Below are positions 43,733 to 52,265 of a stretch of 64,000 nt of DNA, piece by piece (position 1 is the stretch's first letter; every line of letters begins with the position of its first letter). The DNA lies in the NCBI RefSeq assembly GCF_030160295.1, contig NZ_BSOB01000010.1, forward strand, positions 626,320 through 690,319, given 5' to 3'. Under the pieces are notes generated by a model that was given only the letters and a program-made list of their open reading frames with translations, made no database searches and was not told the origin of the DNA. The DNA comes from Dyella acidisoli. Its GTDB lineage: Bacteria; Pseudomonadota; Gammaproteobacteria; Xanthomonadales; Rhodanobacteraceae. A program made the position numbers and the translations under genes.

Positions 43733-44539
43733 CTAGCGCTGGGCGTATTGGCTCGCCTTGTCGGAACGATCCATGTCTTGGGAAATCAACTGCAGACGCT
43801 CGCCATTGGGCAAGCGGAACTGAAATTGCTGTTGCAGTTGCTCCAGCTGACTGAAGTGCGGACACAGCGCTTCCGCGCGTTGCCCCAGTTTGTCAGCCGG
43901 TGCATTCACAGCCTTGTCGAGCGTGGCATCCAGTGCATCGGTACGCGCCTGCAGCGCGGCGAGCCGGGTCGAATCGCCACTTAGCGCGTCTTTCACTACA
44001 TCGGCGGTGACGTTGCTCACCAGGTCGGCAACGGTTTTTTGCAGGTGGTGATCGAACAGATCGTCCGCATCCCCGGCTTTCCAGATGCCGTGAGCAAGCG
44101 TGCCCTCAATGTGCTGCATGGCTTCGTTATGCTGTTCGCGCAATTCGCCCAGCAAACGCGTACGTTCGTCGCCATTTTCGGACAATGTGGCGACCATCGT
44201 GGTGAGCGCGGAATAGCCGATCTCGACACCATCGCGGGCAATCGCGGTGACAGCCGGCACCAACTCGCGCACTTGCTCTTCATAGTCACGCAGGCGCGCC
44301 GCATCCGCCGCAGAAACGGACACGTTCCGGCCATCCACCTGCAACACGCCTTCGTGCATGAATATCTTGGAGGGCGTGCCACTGCTGCGAGTGAATGCGA
44401 TGCCGCTGGCTTCCACCTGCACGTCATAGTCGCTATTGAAGGAGCACGACAGATGGTGCGAATGACTGCCCGTTGCGTGCACGCCACCGGCCGCGGCGAA
44501 CGCTAGCATCGTTGCGAATGAAAGCATGTGACGGCGCAT
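43733..44539 (-). CDS. DUF2884 family exported protein (YggN-like), paralog 1
   Basis: The product is a 268-residue exported protein of the DUF2884/YggN family, whose function is unknown. From ATG 44539, with GGGAGGG upstream, it starts with a signal peptide (MLSFATMLAFAAAGGVHA). The CSFNSDYDVQVEASGIAFTR opening of the mature protein and the C-terminal cysteine in EALCPHFSQLEQLQQQFQF are shared with the second copy at 49027-49779 (CHATSSYDLTVQPGRLVF; ALCPDIQRLAELQQGI). Two conserved cysteines could form a disulfide in the periplasm. The open frame upstream of 44539 overlaps the divergent flavoprotein leader and is not used. Confidence 0.82.
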   Translation of the reverse strand: MRRHMLSFATMLAFAAAGGVHATGSHSHHLSCSFNSDYDVQVEASGIAFTRSSGTPSKIFMHEGVLQVDGRNVSVSAADAARLRDYEEQVRELVPAVTAIARDGVEIGYSALTTMVATLSENGDERTRLLGELREQHNEAMQHIEGTLAHGIWKAGDADDLFDHHLQKTVADLVSNVTADVVKDALSGDSTRLAALQARTDALDATLDKAVNAPADKLGQRAEALCPHFSQLEQLQQQFQFRLPNGERLQLISQDMDRSDKASQYAQR

Positions 44540-44760
44540 GTGCAATCCCTCCCGGGACGTGAACCGAAATGGTTCTTGTGCGCTTGGATGCGCATCCCTG
44601 TGCATAGGGTTTAACGCGCCACCACTTGTCAGCATGGGCCGTACGTCACCCCATGCCATCGGTCATGACAAGCCGCCATGACCATTGGCGCAGCGCACAT
44701 AGGCAAACGCCCGGGTGCGCGATAAGTTGGCGACTGGATCGCGCGACTCAGGGGTTAGCT

Positions 44761-46416
44761 ATGCCATCCACCGATGTGATCGTGATCGGCGCCGGTTTGG
44801 CCGGCTTGGTCGCGGCCACGGAGCTGACCGACGCCGGTCGGCGCGTCGTGGTTGTCGAGCAGGAACCGGAACAGAGCCTGGGCGGGCAGGCGTTCTGGTC
44901 ATTCGGTGGTTTGTTCTTCGTCAATTCCCCGGAACAGCGCCGCATGGGCGTACGCGACTCGCATGCACTGGCGCTGGCGGATTGGATGGGTACCGCCGCG
45001 TTCGACCGACCGGAAGATCATTGGCCGCGCCGCTGGGCTGAAGCCTACGTGGATTTTGCCGCCGGCGAGAAACGCGCCTGGCTGCACCACATTGGCATGC
45101 GCTGGTTTCCGGTGGTGGGTTGGGCCGAACGCGGTGGTTACGGCGCGATGGGCCATGGCAATTCCGTGCCGCGTTTCCATGTGACCTGGGGTACCGGGCC
45201 AGGCGTGCTGGAACCGTTTGTGCGACGTGTGCGTGAAGCACAGGCGAAAGGTCTGCTGAACTTCGCCTTCCGTCATCGCGTAGATGGGCTGATCGTTGAA
45301 AACGGTAGTGTGGTCGGCGTGCATGGCGCGCATCTCGCAGACGACACTATCGAACGAGGCAAGCCCAGTTCACGCGACGTCATCAGCGATTTCGAATGGC
45401 GCGCGCAGGCGGTGATCGTGGCGTCCGGCGGTATCGGCGGTAATCATGATCTGGTCCGCAAGAACTGGCCGCAGCATCTGGGTGCGCCGCCATCGCACAT
45501 GCTGTGCGGCGTGCCTGCACATGTGGATGGACGCATGCTGGGTATCAGCGAATCGGCCGGCGCGCGGCTGATCAACCGTGATCGCATGTGGCACTACGTG
45601 GAAGGCATCGAGAACTGGGATCCGATCTGGCCGATGCACGCCATCCGCATTCTGCCCGGCCCTTCCTCGCTGTGGTTCGACGCGGGCGGCAATCGCCTGC
45701 CCGGTCCGCTATGGCCCGGCTTCGACACTATGGGCACGCTCGAACATCTGCGCCGCACCGGTTTCGACTACAGCTGGTTCATTCTCGACCAGCAGATCAT
45801 TCGGCGCGAGTTCGCGCTATCGGGTTCCGAACAGAATCCCGACCTTACCGGCAAGAGTTGGCGACAAGTGGCCAAGCGTGCCGTCGGCAAACAAGCGCCC
45901 GCACCGGTGGAGGCCTTTAAACGCCATGGTCGCGACTTCATCGTGCGCGACAATCTGGACGATCTGGTCGTCGGCATGAACGCGCTTGCCGGCAGCCAAC
46001 TGCTCGACGTTGCGCATTTGCGCGAGGAAATCGAAGCGCGCGATCGGCAGCTCGATAATCCGTTCGCGAAAGACGGCCAGGTGATGGCGATTCACAACGC
46101 GCGGCGCTATCGCGGTGATCGCCTGGTGCGTGTGGCAAAACCGCACCGCATCCTCGATCCAGCGAATGGTCCGCTCATCGCGGTACGGCTGCACATCCTT
46201 ACACGCAAGACGCTTGGCGGATTGGAAACCGATCTTGACGCGCGAGTGCTGGGGCACGATGGCCAACCTTTGCGCGGTCTTTACGCGGTCGGGGAAGCAG
46301 CTGGCTTCGGCGGTGGCGGCTTGCATGGCTACCGCGCGCTGGAAGGCAGTTTTCTCGGTGGCTGCCTGTTTTCCGGCCGCGTGGCTGGGCGCGCCGCCGC
46401 TGCCGCGGTCGCATGA
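44761..46416 (+). CDS. FAD-binding dehydrogenase (fumarate reductase/ketosteroid-dehydrogenase-like flavoprotein)
   Basis: The 551-residue flavoprotein starts at ATG 44761 directly before DVIVIGAGLAGLVAATELTD, the FAD-binding Rossmann fold. VVVVEQEPEQSLGGQAFWSF closes the dinucleotide site. The C-terminal FAD element reads GLYAVGEAAGFGGGGLHGYR. The middle resembles the predicted FAD-binding dehydrogenase group related to fumarate reductase and 3-ketosteroid dehydrogenases, without heme or iron-sulfur motifs. It has no signal peptide. The substrate is unknown. It overlaps the next gene by ATGA, so the two enzymes are probably made together. Confidence 0.85.
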   Translation: MPSTDVIVIGAGLAGLVAATELTDAGRRVVVVEQEPEQSLGGQAFWSFGGLFFVNSPEQRRMGVRDSHALALADWMGTAAFDRPEDHWPRRWAEAYVDFAAGEKRAWLHHIGMRWFPVVGWAERGGYGAMGHGNSVPRFHVTWGTGPGVLEPFVRRVREAQAKGLLNFAFRHRVDGLIVENGSVVGVHGAHLADDTIERGKPSSRDVISDFEWRAQAVIVASGGIGGNHDLVRKNWPQHLGAPPSHMLCGVPAHVDGRMLGISESAGARLINRDRMWHYVEGIENWDPIWPMHAIRILPGPSSLWFDAGGNRLPGPLWPGFDTMGTLEHLRRTGFDYSWFILDQQIIRREFALSGSEQNPDLTGKSWRQVAKRAVGKQAPAPVEAFKRHGRDFIVRDNLDDLVVGMNALAGSQLLDVAHLREEIEARDRQLDNPFAKDGQVMAIHNARRYRGDRLVRVAKPHRILDPANGPLIAVRLHILTRKTLGGLETDLDARVLGHDGQPLRGLYAVGEAAGFGGGGLHGYRALEGSFLGGCLFSGRVAGRAAAAAVA

Positions 46417-47426
46417 CGTCGCCGCCCAGCATTGCCATCTATGGTGCCGGCATGGTCGGTAACTATCTGGGTGGCCGTTTGCATGGGCACGCGCGGGTTC
46501 GTTTCATTGGGCGTTCGCGTGTGGTGTCCGTGTTGAAGGAACACGGACTCACGATCAGTGATTTGCATGGTCATCGCCGGCATATTCCAGGGACGGATAT
46601 TGATGTCGCCACGCAAGCCAGCGCTACGCTTAACGTCGATGCTGTGCTCGTTACGGTGAAATCTGCAGCAACCATGGACGTCGCGCACGAACTGGCCGAG
46701 GTGCTTGCACCCGGAACGCTCGTGATCAGTTTTCAGAACGGCGTGCGCAACACGGCGGATTTGCGTGCGGCGCTGCCGGCATGCCACGTATTGGCCGGCA
46801 TGGTGCCATTCAATGTGGCGCAGCCGGAACCGGCGCATTTCCATCAGGGCTCATCGGGTGAATTGATGGTGGAACGTTCTGCAGCGCTTTTGCCCGCCTT
46901 GCGTTCCGCGTTCAATGCCGGCGGGCTGCCGCTGCAATTGTGCGACGACATGCAGGCCGTGTTGTGGGCGAAATTGCTGATCAACCTCAACAATGCCCTC
47001 AATGCATTGAGCGGCTTGCCGCTGCGCGAAGAGTTGGCGCAACGAGCCTGGCGACAATGCCTTGCCTTGCTGCAGCGGGAAGGATTGCACGTGCTGGATG
47101 CAGTTGGCATTCGTCCCGCCCAAGTCACCGCCCTACCCGCTCGTTGGCTCCCGGCCGTACTCTCGCTGCCCAATGCGCTGTTTTACCGTATTGCCGCGCG
47201 CATGCTGGCGATCGATCCGCTGGCGCGCTCCTCCATGTGGGACGATCTGCAGGCGGGACGGCGTACGGAAGTGGATTACATCAACGGCGAGCTTGTCGCG
47301 CTGGCGAAATCGAGAGGACTGCGCGCACCGGCGAATGCACGCATCGTTGCGCTCATCAGGGAAGCGGAGCAGTCATACGTTAGCTGGGAGGCACAGGCGC
47401 TGTTGAAGACACTACGCGATTTGTAG
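46413..47426 (+). CDS. Ketopantoate reductase family protein (PanE/ApbA-like)
   Basis: The 337-residue NADP-dependent reductase has the N-terminal IAIYGAGMVGNYLGGRL dinucleotide fold and the ApbA/PanE C-terminal helical domain (LWAKLLINLNNALNALSGLP, SSMWDDLQAGRRTEVDYING). The catalytic lysine and asparagine in AKLLINLNN are conserved. True PanE makes pantoate for coenzyme A; many paralogs reduce other 2-oxo acids. Coupling to the FAD dehydrogenase suggests a paralog in a catabolic or redox pair. Its TAG stop (47424-47426) lies inside the terminal GTAGG of repeat copy E, so its extreme C-terminus was shaped by that insertion. Confidence 0.85.
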   Translation: MTSPPSIAIYGAGMVGNYLGGRLHGHARVRFIGRSRVVSVLKEHGLTISDLHGHRRHIPGTDIDVATQASATLNVDAVLVTVKSAATMDVAHELAEVLAPGTLVISFQNGVRNTADLRAALPACHVLAGMVPFNVAQPEPAHFHQGSSGELMVERSAALLPALRSAFNAGGLPLQLCDDMQAVLWAKLLINLNNALNALSGLPLREELAQRAWRQCLALLQREGLHVLDAVGIRPAQVTALPARWLPAVLSLPNALFYRIAARMLAIDPLARSSMWDDLQAGRRTEVDYINGELVALAKSRGLRAPANARIVALIREAEQSYVSWEAQALLKTLRDL

Positions 47427-47499
47427 GTTGGGTTAGCACAGCGTAACCCAACAATGTCGCTCCGAATACGTTGGGTTACGCTGCGCTAACCCAACCTAC
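47423..47499. repeat. Paired-hairpin repeat, family 1 (copy E), overlapping the PanE-like stop
   Basis: GTAGGTTGGGTTAGCACAG and CTGCGCTAACCCAACCTAC are nearly exact reverse complements at the two ends, each also able to fold on itself (TTGGGTTA with TAACCCAA, loops of about ten bases). The first TAG is the stop codon of the upstream gene. Confidence 0.85.
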
Positions 47500-47504
47500 G
47501 GATG

Positions 47505-47837
47505 CTAGCGCGCCACATCCTCGATATGCGCGACCTTTCCACCAACCATGGTGAACGTGGTGATGCGCCCTTCGCGCTGGTATTGCCACTTCTCGCCCTT
47601 GTCTTTTGCGCTGGCCGACTTGCCTTTGCTGTTGCTGGACGATTTCGCCTTGGCTTTGTCATTCTTGCTCTTGCTTGAGCTGGATGCCTTCGCACGTACA
47701 GATGGCTCTCCCAACAGTGCCTTGACGCGTGCACCACTATCGCCCACCGCCAGCACCTGACTACCCACGCGCAGGCTTTGCAGCGCATGTGCACTGAAAC
47801 TTACGACCAGCAAGGTGAGAAAAAAATAACGACGCAT
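47505..47837 (-). CDS. DUF2845-type exported protein with Ser/Lys insert
   Basis: The product has 110 residues with a signal peptide (FFLTLLVVSFSAHA). It has the pattern LRVGSQVLAVGDSGARVKAL, then LGEPS, and a closing beta pair (WQYQREGRITTFTMVGGKVA) like DUF2845 proteins, which resemble small SmpA/OmlA-type domains. Family members carry a cysteine pair in the first motif; it is absent here. A highly charged Ser/Lys/Ala insert (residues about 50-82, SSSSKSKNDKAKAKSSSNSK) separates the halves. Function unknown. It is convergent with the PanE-like gene across repeat E. Confidence 0.65.
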   Translation of the reverse strand: MRRYFFLTLLVVSFSAHALQSLRVGSQVLAVGDSGARVKALLGEPSVRAKASSSSKSKNDKAKAKSSSNSKGKSASAKDKGEKWQYQREGRITTFTMVGGKVAHIEDVAR

Positions 47838-47887
47838 GACCTGCTCCTTGTCGTGACATAAACCAATTCCGTGATGGTGATCGGCGT

Positions 47888-48472
47888 TCAGAACCCCGCG
47901 CCGGGTTCAGCAAGATAGGTTAGCTCTTTCGGCGTGCATGCCCTGCCGAGCAACGCGTTGCGATGTGGAAAGCGACCGAAGCGCGCGATCACCGCCTCGT
48001 GCCGTCGAGCATAGTCGAGAAAATCAGTGTAGGGATGGCGCACTTCGATGGGTATGTTCTCGCACAGGGCTTCGAACAGAGCGACGCATTGCCGCTGCAT
48101 CAGCATATCTTCGGCATGTTCAAGCGGCATGTAAGCGAAGACGCGCTGCATCGGCTGCAGTTGTCGGTCGTAACCTTCCTCGATGCCCCACAGCGCCAGT
48201 TGTTGCGCAAGAGGATCCTGACCCCACGCTCGCGGATCGTTGCGATAAAGATTGCGTGAAAACTGATCCAGCACGATCAGCAAGGCCAGCCATCCTCGAG
48301 GTGTATCGGCCCAATGCTTGAGCTTGCCTTCCGTAGCCAAGCGGAATGTTTCGCCGAACCGGACGCGGATCGCCGCATCGAATTCCGGACACGTGGCAAA
48401 CCAATCTTGCTGGTGCGCAGGGTCGAACCAGAATGTCAGGACCGCCAGCGCTTCTCCTGGCGGATTTGTCAC
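47888..48472 (-). CDS. DUF924 family protein
   Basis: A 194-residue soluble protein of the conserved DUF924 family, made of TPR-like helices. The family pattern is evident: VLTFWFDPAHQQDWF at the start, GWLALLIVLDQFSRNLYRND in the middle, and MPLEHAEDMLMQRQCVALFE later, ending with RFPHRNALLGR. No catalytic function is established. GGAG-like signals precede ATG 48472. The stop of the upstream ferritin-like gene (48475) is only two bases away, so these two genes are likely cotranscribed. Confidence 0.88.
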   Translation of the reverse strand: MTNPPGEALAVLTFWFDPAHQQDWFATCPEFDAAIRVRFGETFRLATEGKLKHWADTPRGWLALLIVLDQFSRNLYRNDPRAWGQDPLAQQLALWGIEEGYDRQLQPMQRVFAYMPLEHAEDMLMQRQCVALFEALCENIPIEVRHPYTDFLDYARRHEAVIARFGRFPHRNALLGRACTPKELTYLAEPGAGF

Positions 48473-48474
48473 GA

Positions 48475-48912
48475 TCAGTGCCCGAAGCCGATAGCCTTGG
48501 CCAGGCTATGCATGTCCAGGTCGATCGAATGCAGGCGCGGCAACTGGCGATGCAGTTCGGCGCTCATGTCGCTCGGTCCGACGCGTGCAATGACGCGCTC
48601 AAACGAACGCAGCAGACTTTGCTCATGGCGCGCCAACAGGCGTATCCAGGCGTCATCGGTGCGTGGCATCAAGGCATCGAAACCAAAACGCACAGCGCCG
48701 ACCATGCGGCGGCGGGTGGCCGGGGTGCCTTCATGGTTGCGGATTTGCGCCTGCAACTCGGCGATCACCAGGGTCAGGGATTGCGCTTCTTCATCCAGCA
48801 CGGTGCGCAACCCAGGTTCGCTCACTCGCATCGCCGCATGGCGATACAGCGCGCGCAGCTCGATGCTGCGACGGATCAGACCATTGCATAGATGTTGAAT
48901 AGCGAACGACAC
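48475..48912 (-). CDS. DUF2383-like ferritin-fold protein
   Basis: The 145-residue protein looks like a four-helix ferritin-like domain of the DUF2383/PA2169 type. Helices carry the pattern LRTVLDEEAQSLTLVIAELQ and IRLLARHEQSLLRSFERVIA, with acidic and histidine residues at helix positions that in relatives may bind metal. There is no signal peptide. Function is unknown, with a stress or metal role often proposed for the family. It precedes the DUF924 gene by two bases in an apparent operon. Confidence 0.7.
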   Translation of the reverse strand: MSFAIQHLCNGLIRRSIELRALYRHAAMRVSEPGLRTVLDEEAQSLTLVIAELQAQIRNHEGTPATRRRMVGAVRFGFDALMPRTDDAWIRLLARHEQSLLRSFERVIARVGPSDMSAELHRQLPRLHSIDLDMHSLAKAIGFGH

Positions 48913-49026
48913 GGCGCCGCCTCCTGGTTGAGCTTGTCTTTAGGAAGACGGGGTCATGTTGCAGGACAAGCACTTAGCGGCGGATAAATCGGCCTGCCTT
49001 GGTTAGGCTTTGCTCAGCTAAGGCTT

Positions 49027-49779
49027 TCATTGACCGATCTGCACGAGATTCAACGGACGGCCGTTGCTTGCGCGGATCCCCTGCTGCAACTCGGCAAGGC
49101 GCTGGATATCCGGACATAGCGCCTGGATTTCGGGACGCAGCACCTGCAGCCGCTGCTGCAAACGCGGCTGAAACCCGGTAGTGAGGTTCGCAGCCTGCTC
49201 ACGCAGCGTGGCGGCCTGCTGCAAATCGCCGTTCATGGCCGCACTGATGGCCTGCTGGCCCATGGCCGAAGCGAGCAAAGGGCCGATGTCGCTAATGATC
49301 TGGTTGGCGTACTGGTCGGCGGCGTCGCCATGCCAGTCATGCGTGCTCTGGCTGGCGGCGACACGCTGATGAAGATCGGCCGCGTGCGTTTGCAGCCTGC
49401 GCTGCAGCTCCGCGCGGGTATCGGCGTCGAGATTCAGGCCGCTCGATTCATCCTGCACAGCTTGCACCGCAACATCCACGCCGTGATGGATGACCCGCTT
49501 CACGCGCGGCACCAGGGCAACCGCCTCGCGCTGAAACAGGGCAAGGCGGTCCTGGTCTTCGGCGTTGAGCGATACGGTTTGACCATCCGTCTGCAACGTG
49601 CCCGATTCAATGACCACACGCGTGGGCGCAGGCTCAGTGCGATCGAAGACCAGCCGACCCGGCTGTACGGTGAGGTCGTAGCTGCTGGTCGCGTGGCAGA
49701 CCTGCGACAAATCCTGTGCATGCAGGCTGCCGCACGCGAACGCAAGCATCCAGGCAGCGAGCAGGCGGGTCGAACGCAT
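49027..49779 (-). CDS. DUF2884 family exported protein (YggN-like), paralog 2
   Basis: A 250-residue exported protein with signal peptide (MRSTRLLAAWMLAFACGSLHA) from ATG 49779. The mature part begins CHATSSYDLTVQPGRLVFDR and continues with VVIESGTLQTDGQTVSLNAE, aligning by eye with paralog 1 at 43733-44539. The C-terminal IQALCPDIQRLAELQQGIRA keeps the second cysteine. The longer frame to 49908 overlaps the upstream membrane-protein gene and is unlikely. Two copies within 6 kb suggest an old duplication separated by later insertions. Confidence 0.82.
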   Translation of the reverse strand: MRSTRLLAAWMLAFACGSLHAQDLSQVCHATSSYDLTVQPGRLVFDRTEPAPTRVVIESGTLQTDGQTVSLNAEDQDRLALFQREAVALVPRVKRVIHHGVDVAVQAVQDESSGLNLDADTRAELQRRLQTHAADLHQRVAASQSTHDWHGDAADQYANQIISDIGPLLASAMGQQAISAAMNGDLQQAATLREQAANLTTGFQPRLQQRLQVLRPEIQALCPDIQRLAELQQGIRASNGRPLNLVQIGQ

Positions 49780-49844
49780 AGATACATTTCCGTTGGGCTT
49801 GAGGCCTGACAGCGATAAAGCGCAACGGGATAACTGCGGCTGAA

Positions 49845-50375
49845 TCAGCCGGCACGCGGCCGGAATTGCAGCCGGACGGCGGGCTGACCGAGCTGCCAGG
49901 CGAGCCATAGCAGTAGTGGAATGGGGATTACTTGCAACACCATCTCAATCAGCAGAGGGCGTTTCAAATCCCCCATCTGCGCCTGGATGGATGCGGCAAG
50001 CTGATCCAGCCCATTCCATTGATGCCATACCTGCATGGCGCAATAGGCAAGCCACACGCTCAGCGCCAGCGCCACCGTGCGCAGCACCGAACGTGCCCAG
50101 GTTTGGCGCAGGATGCATCCCGCACAGGCGACGATCACGACGAACGACGCGACGAGGTAACCGAGCGCCCAATTCAGCATGCCGTGCAACACGTTGGCGT
50201 TTTCAGTGTCGCCTGCAGGCAGGGTTTGCAACGCACCCCACAGCTTCTGCACGTGAATGATGTATTGCGAGCCGAGAAAACCGGCCACCAGCAGCATCAC
50301 CCACGTGATCATGCGCCACAACGCGAAACCAGCTTTTTTCCTGCGCAAATCCGAATCGAAGCGGGATATCAGCAT
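49845..50375 (-). CDS. Four-helix membrane protein of unknown function
   Basis: The 176-residue product has four hydrophobic segments: MITWVMLLVAGFLGSQYIIH, LNWALGYLVASFVVIVACAG, VLRTVALALSVWLAYCAMQV and IEMVLQVIPIPLLLWLAWQL. I recognise no family motif. Its start overlaps the end of the peroxiredoxin gene (TGATG), so the two are translationally coupled. A periplasmic peroxiredoxin made with a membrane protein invites the idea of a shared envelope redox role, but no redox motif (such as CxxC) is seen. Confidence 0.75.
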   Translation of the reverse strand: MLISRFDSDLRRKKAGFALWRMITWVMLLVAGFLGSQYIIHVQKLWGALQTLPAGDTENANVLHGMLNWALGYLVASFVVIVACAGCILRQTWARSVLRTVALALSVWLAYCAMQVWHQWNGLDQLAASIQAQMGDLKRPLLIEMVLQVIPIPLLLWLAWQLGQPAVRLQFRPRAG

Positions 50376-50926
50376 CAGGTCGCAGCCTTCTTCAGCGTAT
50401 CGAGATCGGCCATCACCTGCGCGGCATTTTCCTTGGGATCGACATCGCGGTAGATCTTGGCGATCTTGCCATTGGGATCGATCAGGAATGTAGTGCGCTT
50501 GGCGAAGTGCAGGCCGATAGCAGAAGTCAGCACGCCATAGCTGATGGCCACGTGACGGTTGGTGTCGGCCAGCAGCGGGAACGGCACATGGTATTTCGCG
50601 GCGAATTCGGCATGCGACTTCACGTTGTCCAGGCTCACGCCGACGACGTCTGCGCCAGACTGGCGCAATTTGATGACTTCATCGCGGAAGGTGCAGACCT
50701 CGGTGGTACAGCCGGGCGTGAAATCCTTCGGATAGAAGTAGAGCACCAGCCAGTGCCCGTGATAGTCGGCCGGACTGCGCCAATGGCCGTTCTGATCCAG
50801 CAAGCGGAAAGCGGGGGTTACCTGGCCGACCTGCGGATCACCTTGCACGCCGGTGCCGGCCAACGCAGGAATTGCTGGTATACCCAGCAGGCCGATCACT
50901 GCAAGCAAAGTCAGCAGGCGACGCAT
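50375..50926 (-). CDS. Periplasmic peroxiredoxin (BCP/PrxQ type)
   Basis: This thiol peroxidase reduces hydrogen peroxide and organic peroxides. The 183 residues start at ATG 50926 with a signal peptide (LLTLLAVIGLLGIPAIPALA), so unlike cytoplasmic BCP it is exported. The active site FTPGCTTEVCTFRDE has the peroxidatic cysteine and a resolving cysteine five residues on, the PrxQ arrangement. The helper threonine/arginine region is kept (TFLIDPNGKIAKIY). The periplasmic electron donor is unknown. A terminator-like hairpin lies upstream at 50985-51008. It is coupled to the four-helix membrane gene. Confidence 0.92.
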   Translation of the reverse strand: MRRLLTLLAVIGLLGIPAIPALAGTGVQGDPQVGQVTPAFRLLDQNGHWRSPADYHGHWLVLYFYPKDFTPGCTTEVCTFRDEVIKLRQSGADVVGVSLDNVKSHAEFAAKYHVPFPLLADTNRHVAISYGVLTSAIGLHFAKRTTFLIDPNGKIAKIYRDVDPKENAAQVMADLDTLKKAAT

Positions 50927-50984
50927 GAATATCACTTCCCGGGCAAAAGACCGTGAAGGAGTATACGCTGCCGCATGACAAGCA

Positions 50985-51009
50985 AAAGGCGCCTCGCGGC
51001 GCCTTTTGC
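50985..51009. terminator. Terminator hairpin between the secreted-protein gene and the peroxiredoxin gene
   Basis: AAAAGGCGCC and GGCGCCTTTT form a symmetric stem around TCGC. It lies just past the stop of the gene at 51030-51488 on the minus strand, with T bases on that strand as well. Confidence 0.8.
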
Positions 51010-51029
51010 GGAACAGACCAACCTGCTGC

Positions 51030-51488
51030 TTAGCGAGCCGGCTTGATATCGAACTTGCTGATCGCCACGCCCAGATTGATGCCCTCACCGGTGCCGGTCA
51101 GCGCGATGGACGTGGTGCCCTTGGTCAGCACCTGTGCCGTACCGCTTCTCACCACACCGCCCGATGCTTCTGCTTGGGCGTAGCTGCCAAAGACGTCCTT
51201 GATGCCATAGACGTGGCTGATATCACCATCGCCGGTCACGTGGAACTTGCCCGCGGTCAGACCACCACCATGCATGTTGATGACGACGGCCGCTTTCTGC
51301 CCGTTATTGCATCTGACCTCTCCGTGGCCTTCGGCGTGCTCATAAATCGCCGACCATCCGGACAAGCTGTAGGTCAGATGGCACTTCACGGGCGCCTCAT
51401 CCGCTCGCGCCGACTGGGTAGGCAGGCCACTCATCGCACCGGCGCAAAGCAACAGGGCGGCAGTCAGTCCAAAGGTACGCTTGTTCAT
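51030..51488 (-). CDS. Small secreted protein of unknown function (weakly DUF992-like)
   Basis: A 152-residue product with signal peptide (FGLTAALLLCAGAMSGLPTQ) and two cysteines (VKCHLTYSL, EVRCNNGQ). The C-terminal half (GGVVRSGTAQVLTKGTTSIA, LTGTGEGINLGVAI) faintly recalls the DUF992 family, a group of small exported beta-rich proteins. The similarity is from memory and may be chance. GGAG precedes ATG 51488 on the minus strand. It has its own terminator, so it is probably monocistronic. Confidence 0.7.
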   Translation of the reverse strand: MNKRTFGLTAALLLCAGAMSGLPTQSARADEAPVKCHLTYSLSGWSAIYEHAEGHGEVRCNNGQKAAVVINMHGGGLTAGKFHVTGDGDISHVYGIKDVFGSYAQAEASGGVVRSGTAQVLTKGTTSIALTGTGEGINLGVAISKFDIKPAR

Positions 51489-51709
51489 AGAGGAGTCTCC
51501 TTACACATGGCATGGATCAGCCATGCCGTGGTGAAAGTGTCGGATTGGTCAACTGAACAGATAGCAAGCACCCACACAGGCATTCAGGATAGGCAAGCTC
51601 CCGTGAGGTGGGCGTACAGGCATCGCCTATTGTTTCCCTTTGCTTGATGCTTAACTAACGAAGCGCCGCGCAGACTGAATTCGTGGGCGCTTTGACCATG
51701 GAGAAAAAA

Positions 51710-52126
51710 ATGCCCAGGTATTCGCTGGTCGGCTACGACAGTTCGGACACTTCGCAACGCGCATTCCGCTTCGCCATGGATCTGGCGCGAGCTTGCAAGG
51801 GCCGGGTGCGGGTGGTTTCAGTGCTGCAGGTCACCCAGGGCGGAGCCGATGCCTGCGCGCTGATGATGACCGACTCGGCCAGCGAACGAACACGGGAACT
51901 GCAGCAGGAACTACATATCCTGGACCCGGATACCGATGCCCTGGTCGACTTGGAAATCACCCACGGCAGCCCGGGCGATGTCCTGTTAGGCCAAGTGCGC
52001 CAACATCCCATCGACCACATCGTGATCGGCCACACCGAACGCGGCGCTCTTGGCCGCTGGCTGCTGGGCTCGGTATCCGAGGACGTGCTGGCTGGCGCCC
52101 ACGTTCCCGTGACGGTGGTGCGGTAG
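51710..52126 (+). CDS. Universal stress protein (UspA family)
   Basis: The 138-residue cytoplasmic protein is a single Usp domain. From ATG 51710, with GGAG seven bases upstream, it starts RYSLVGYDSSDTSQRAFRFA. The nucleotide-binding end is IDHIVIGHTERGALGRWLLG followed by SVSEDVLAGAHVPVTVVR, the Gx2Gx9GS-type pattern of ATP-binding members. In-frame starts at 51683 and 51698 are possible but less well placed. Such proteins are typically induced on growth arrest or oxidative stress; the gene stands next to peroxiredoxin and ferritin-like genes. Confidence 0.9.
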   Translation: MPRYSLVGYDSSDTSQRAFRFAMDLARACKGRVRVVSVLQVTQGGADACALMMTDSASERTRELQQELHILDPDTDALVDLEITHGSPGDVLLGQVRQHPIDHIVIGHTERGALGRWLLGSVSEDVLAGAHVPVTVVR

Positions 52127-52265
52127 AGGCCTGCCCTCCCGGCACTCGTTCTTACGACTCCCGTGATCGCATAGCTAGCATTAATCCGCTCCAGCGTTCA
52201 CCATTTATCCTGTTGTCCTTGATCTGTCACAGATCGGATAGTCTTTTTTGCACAGGAAACCGCAC

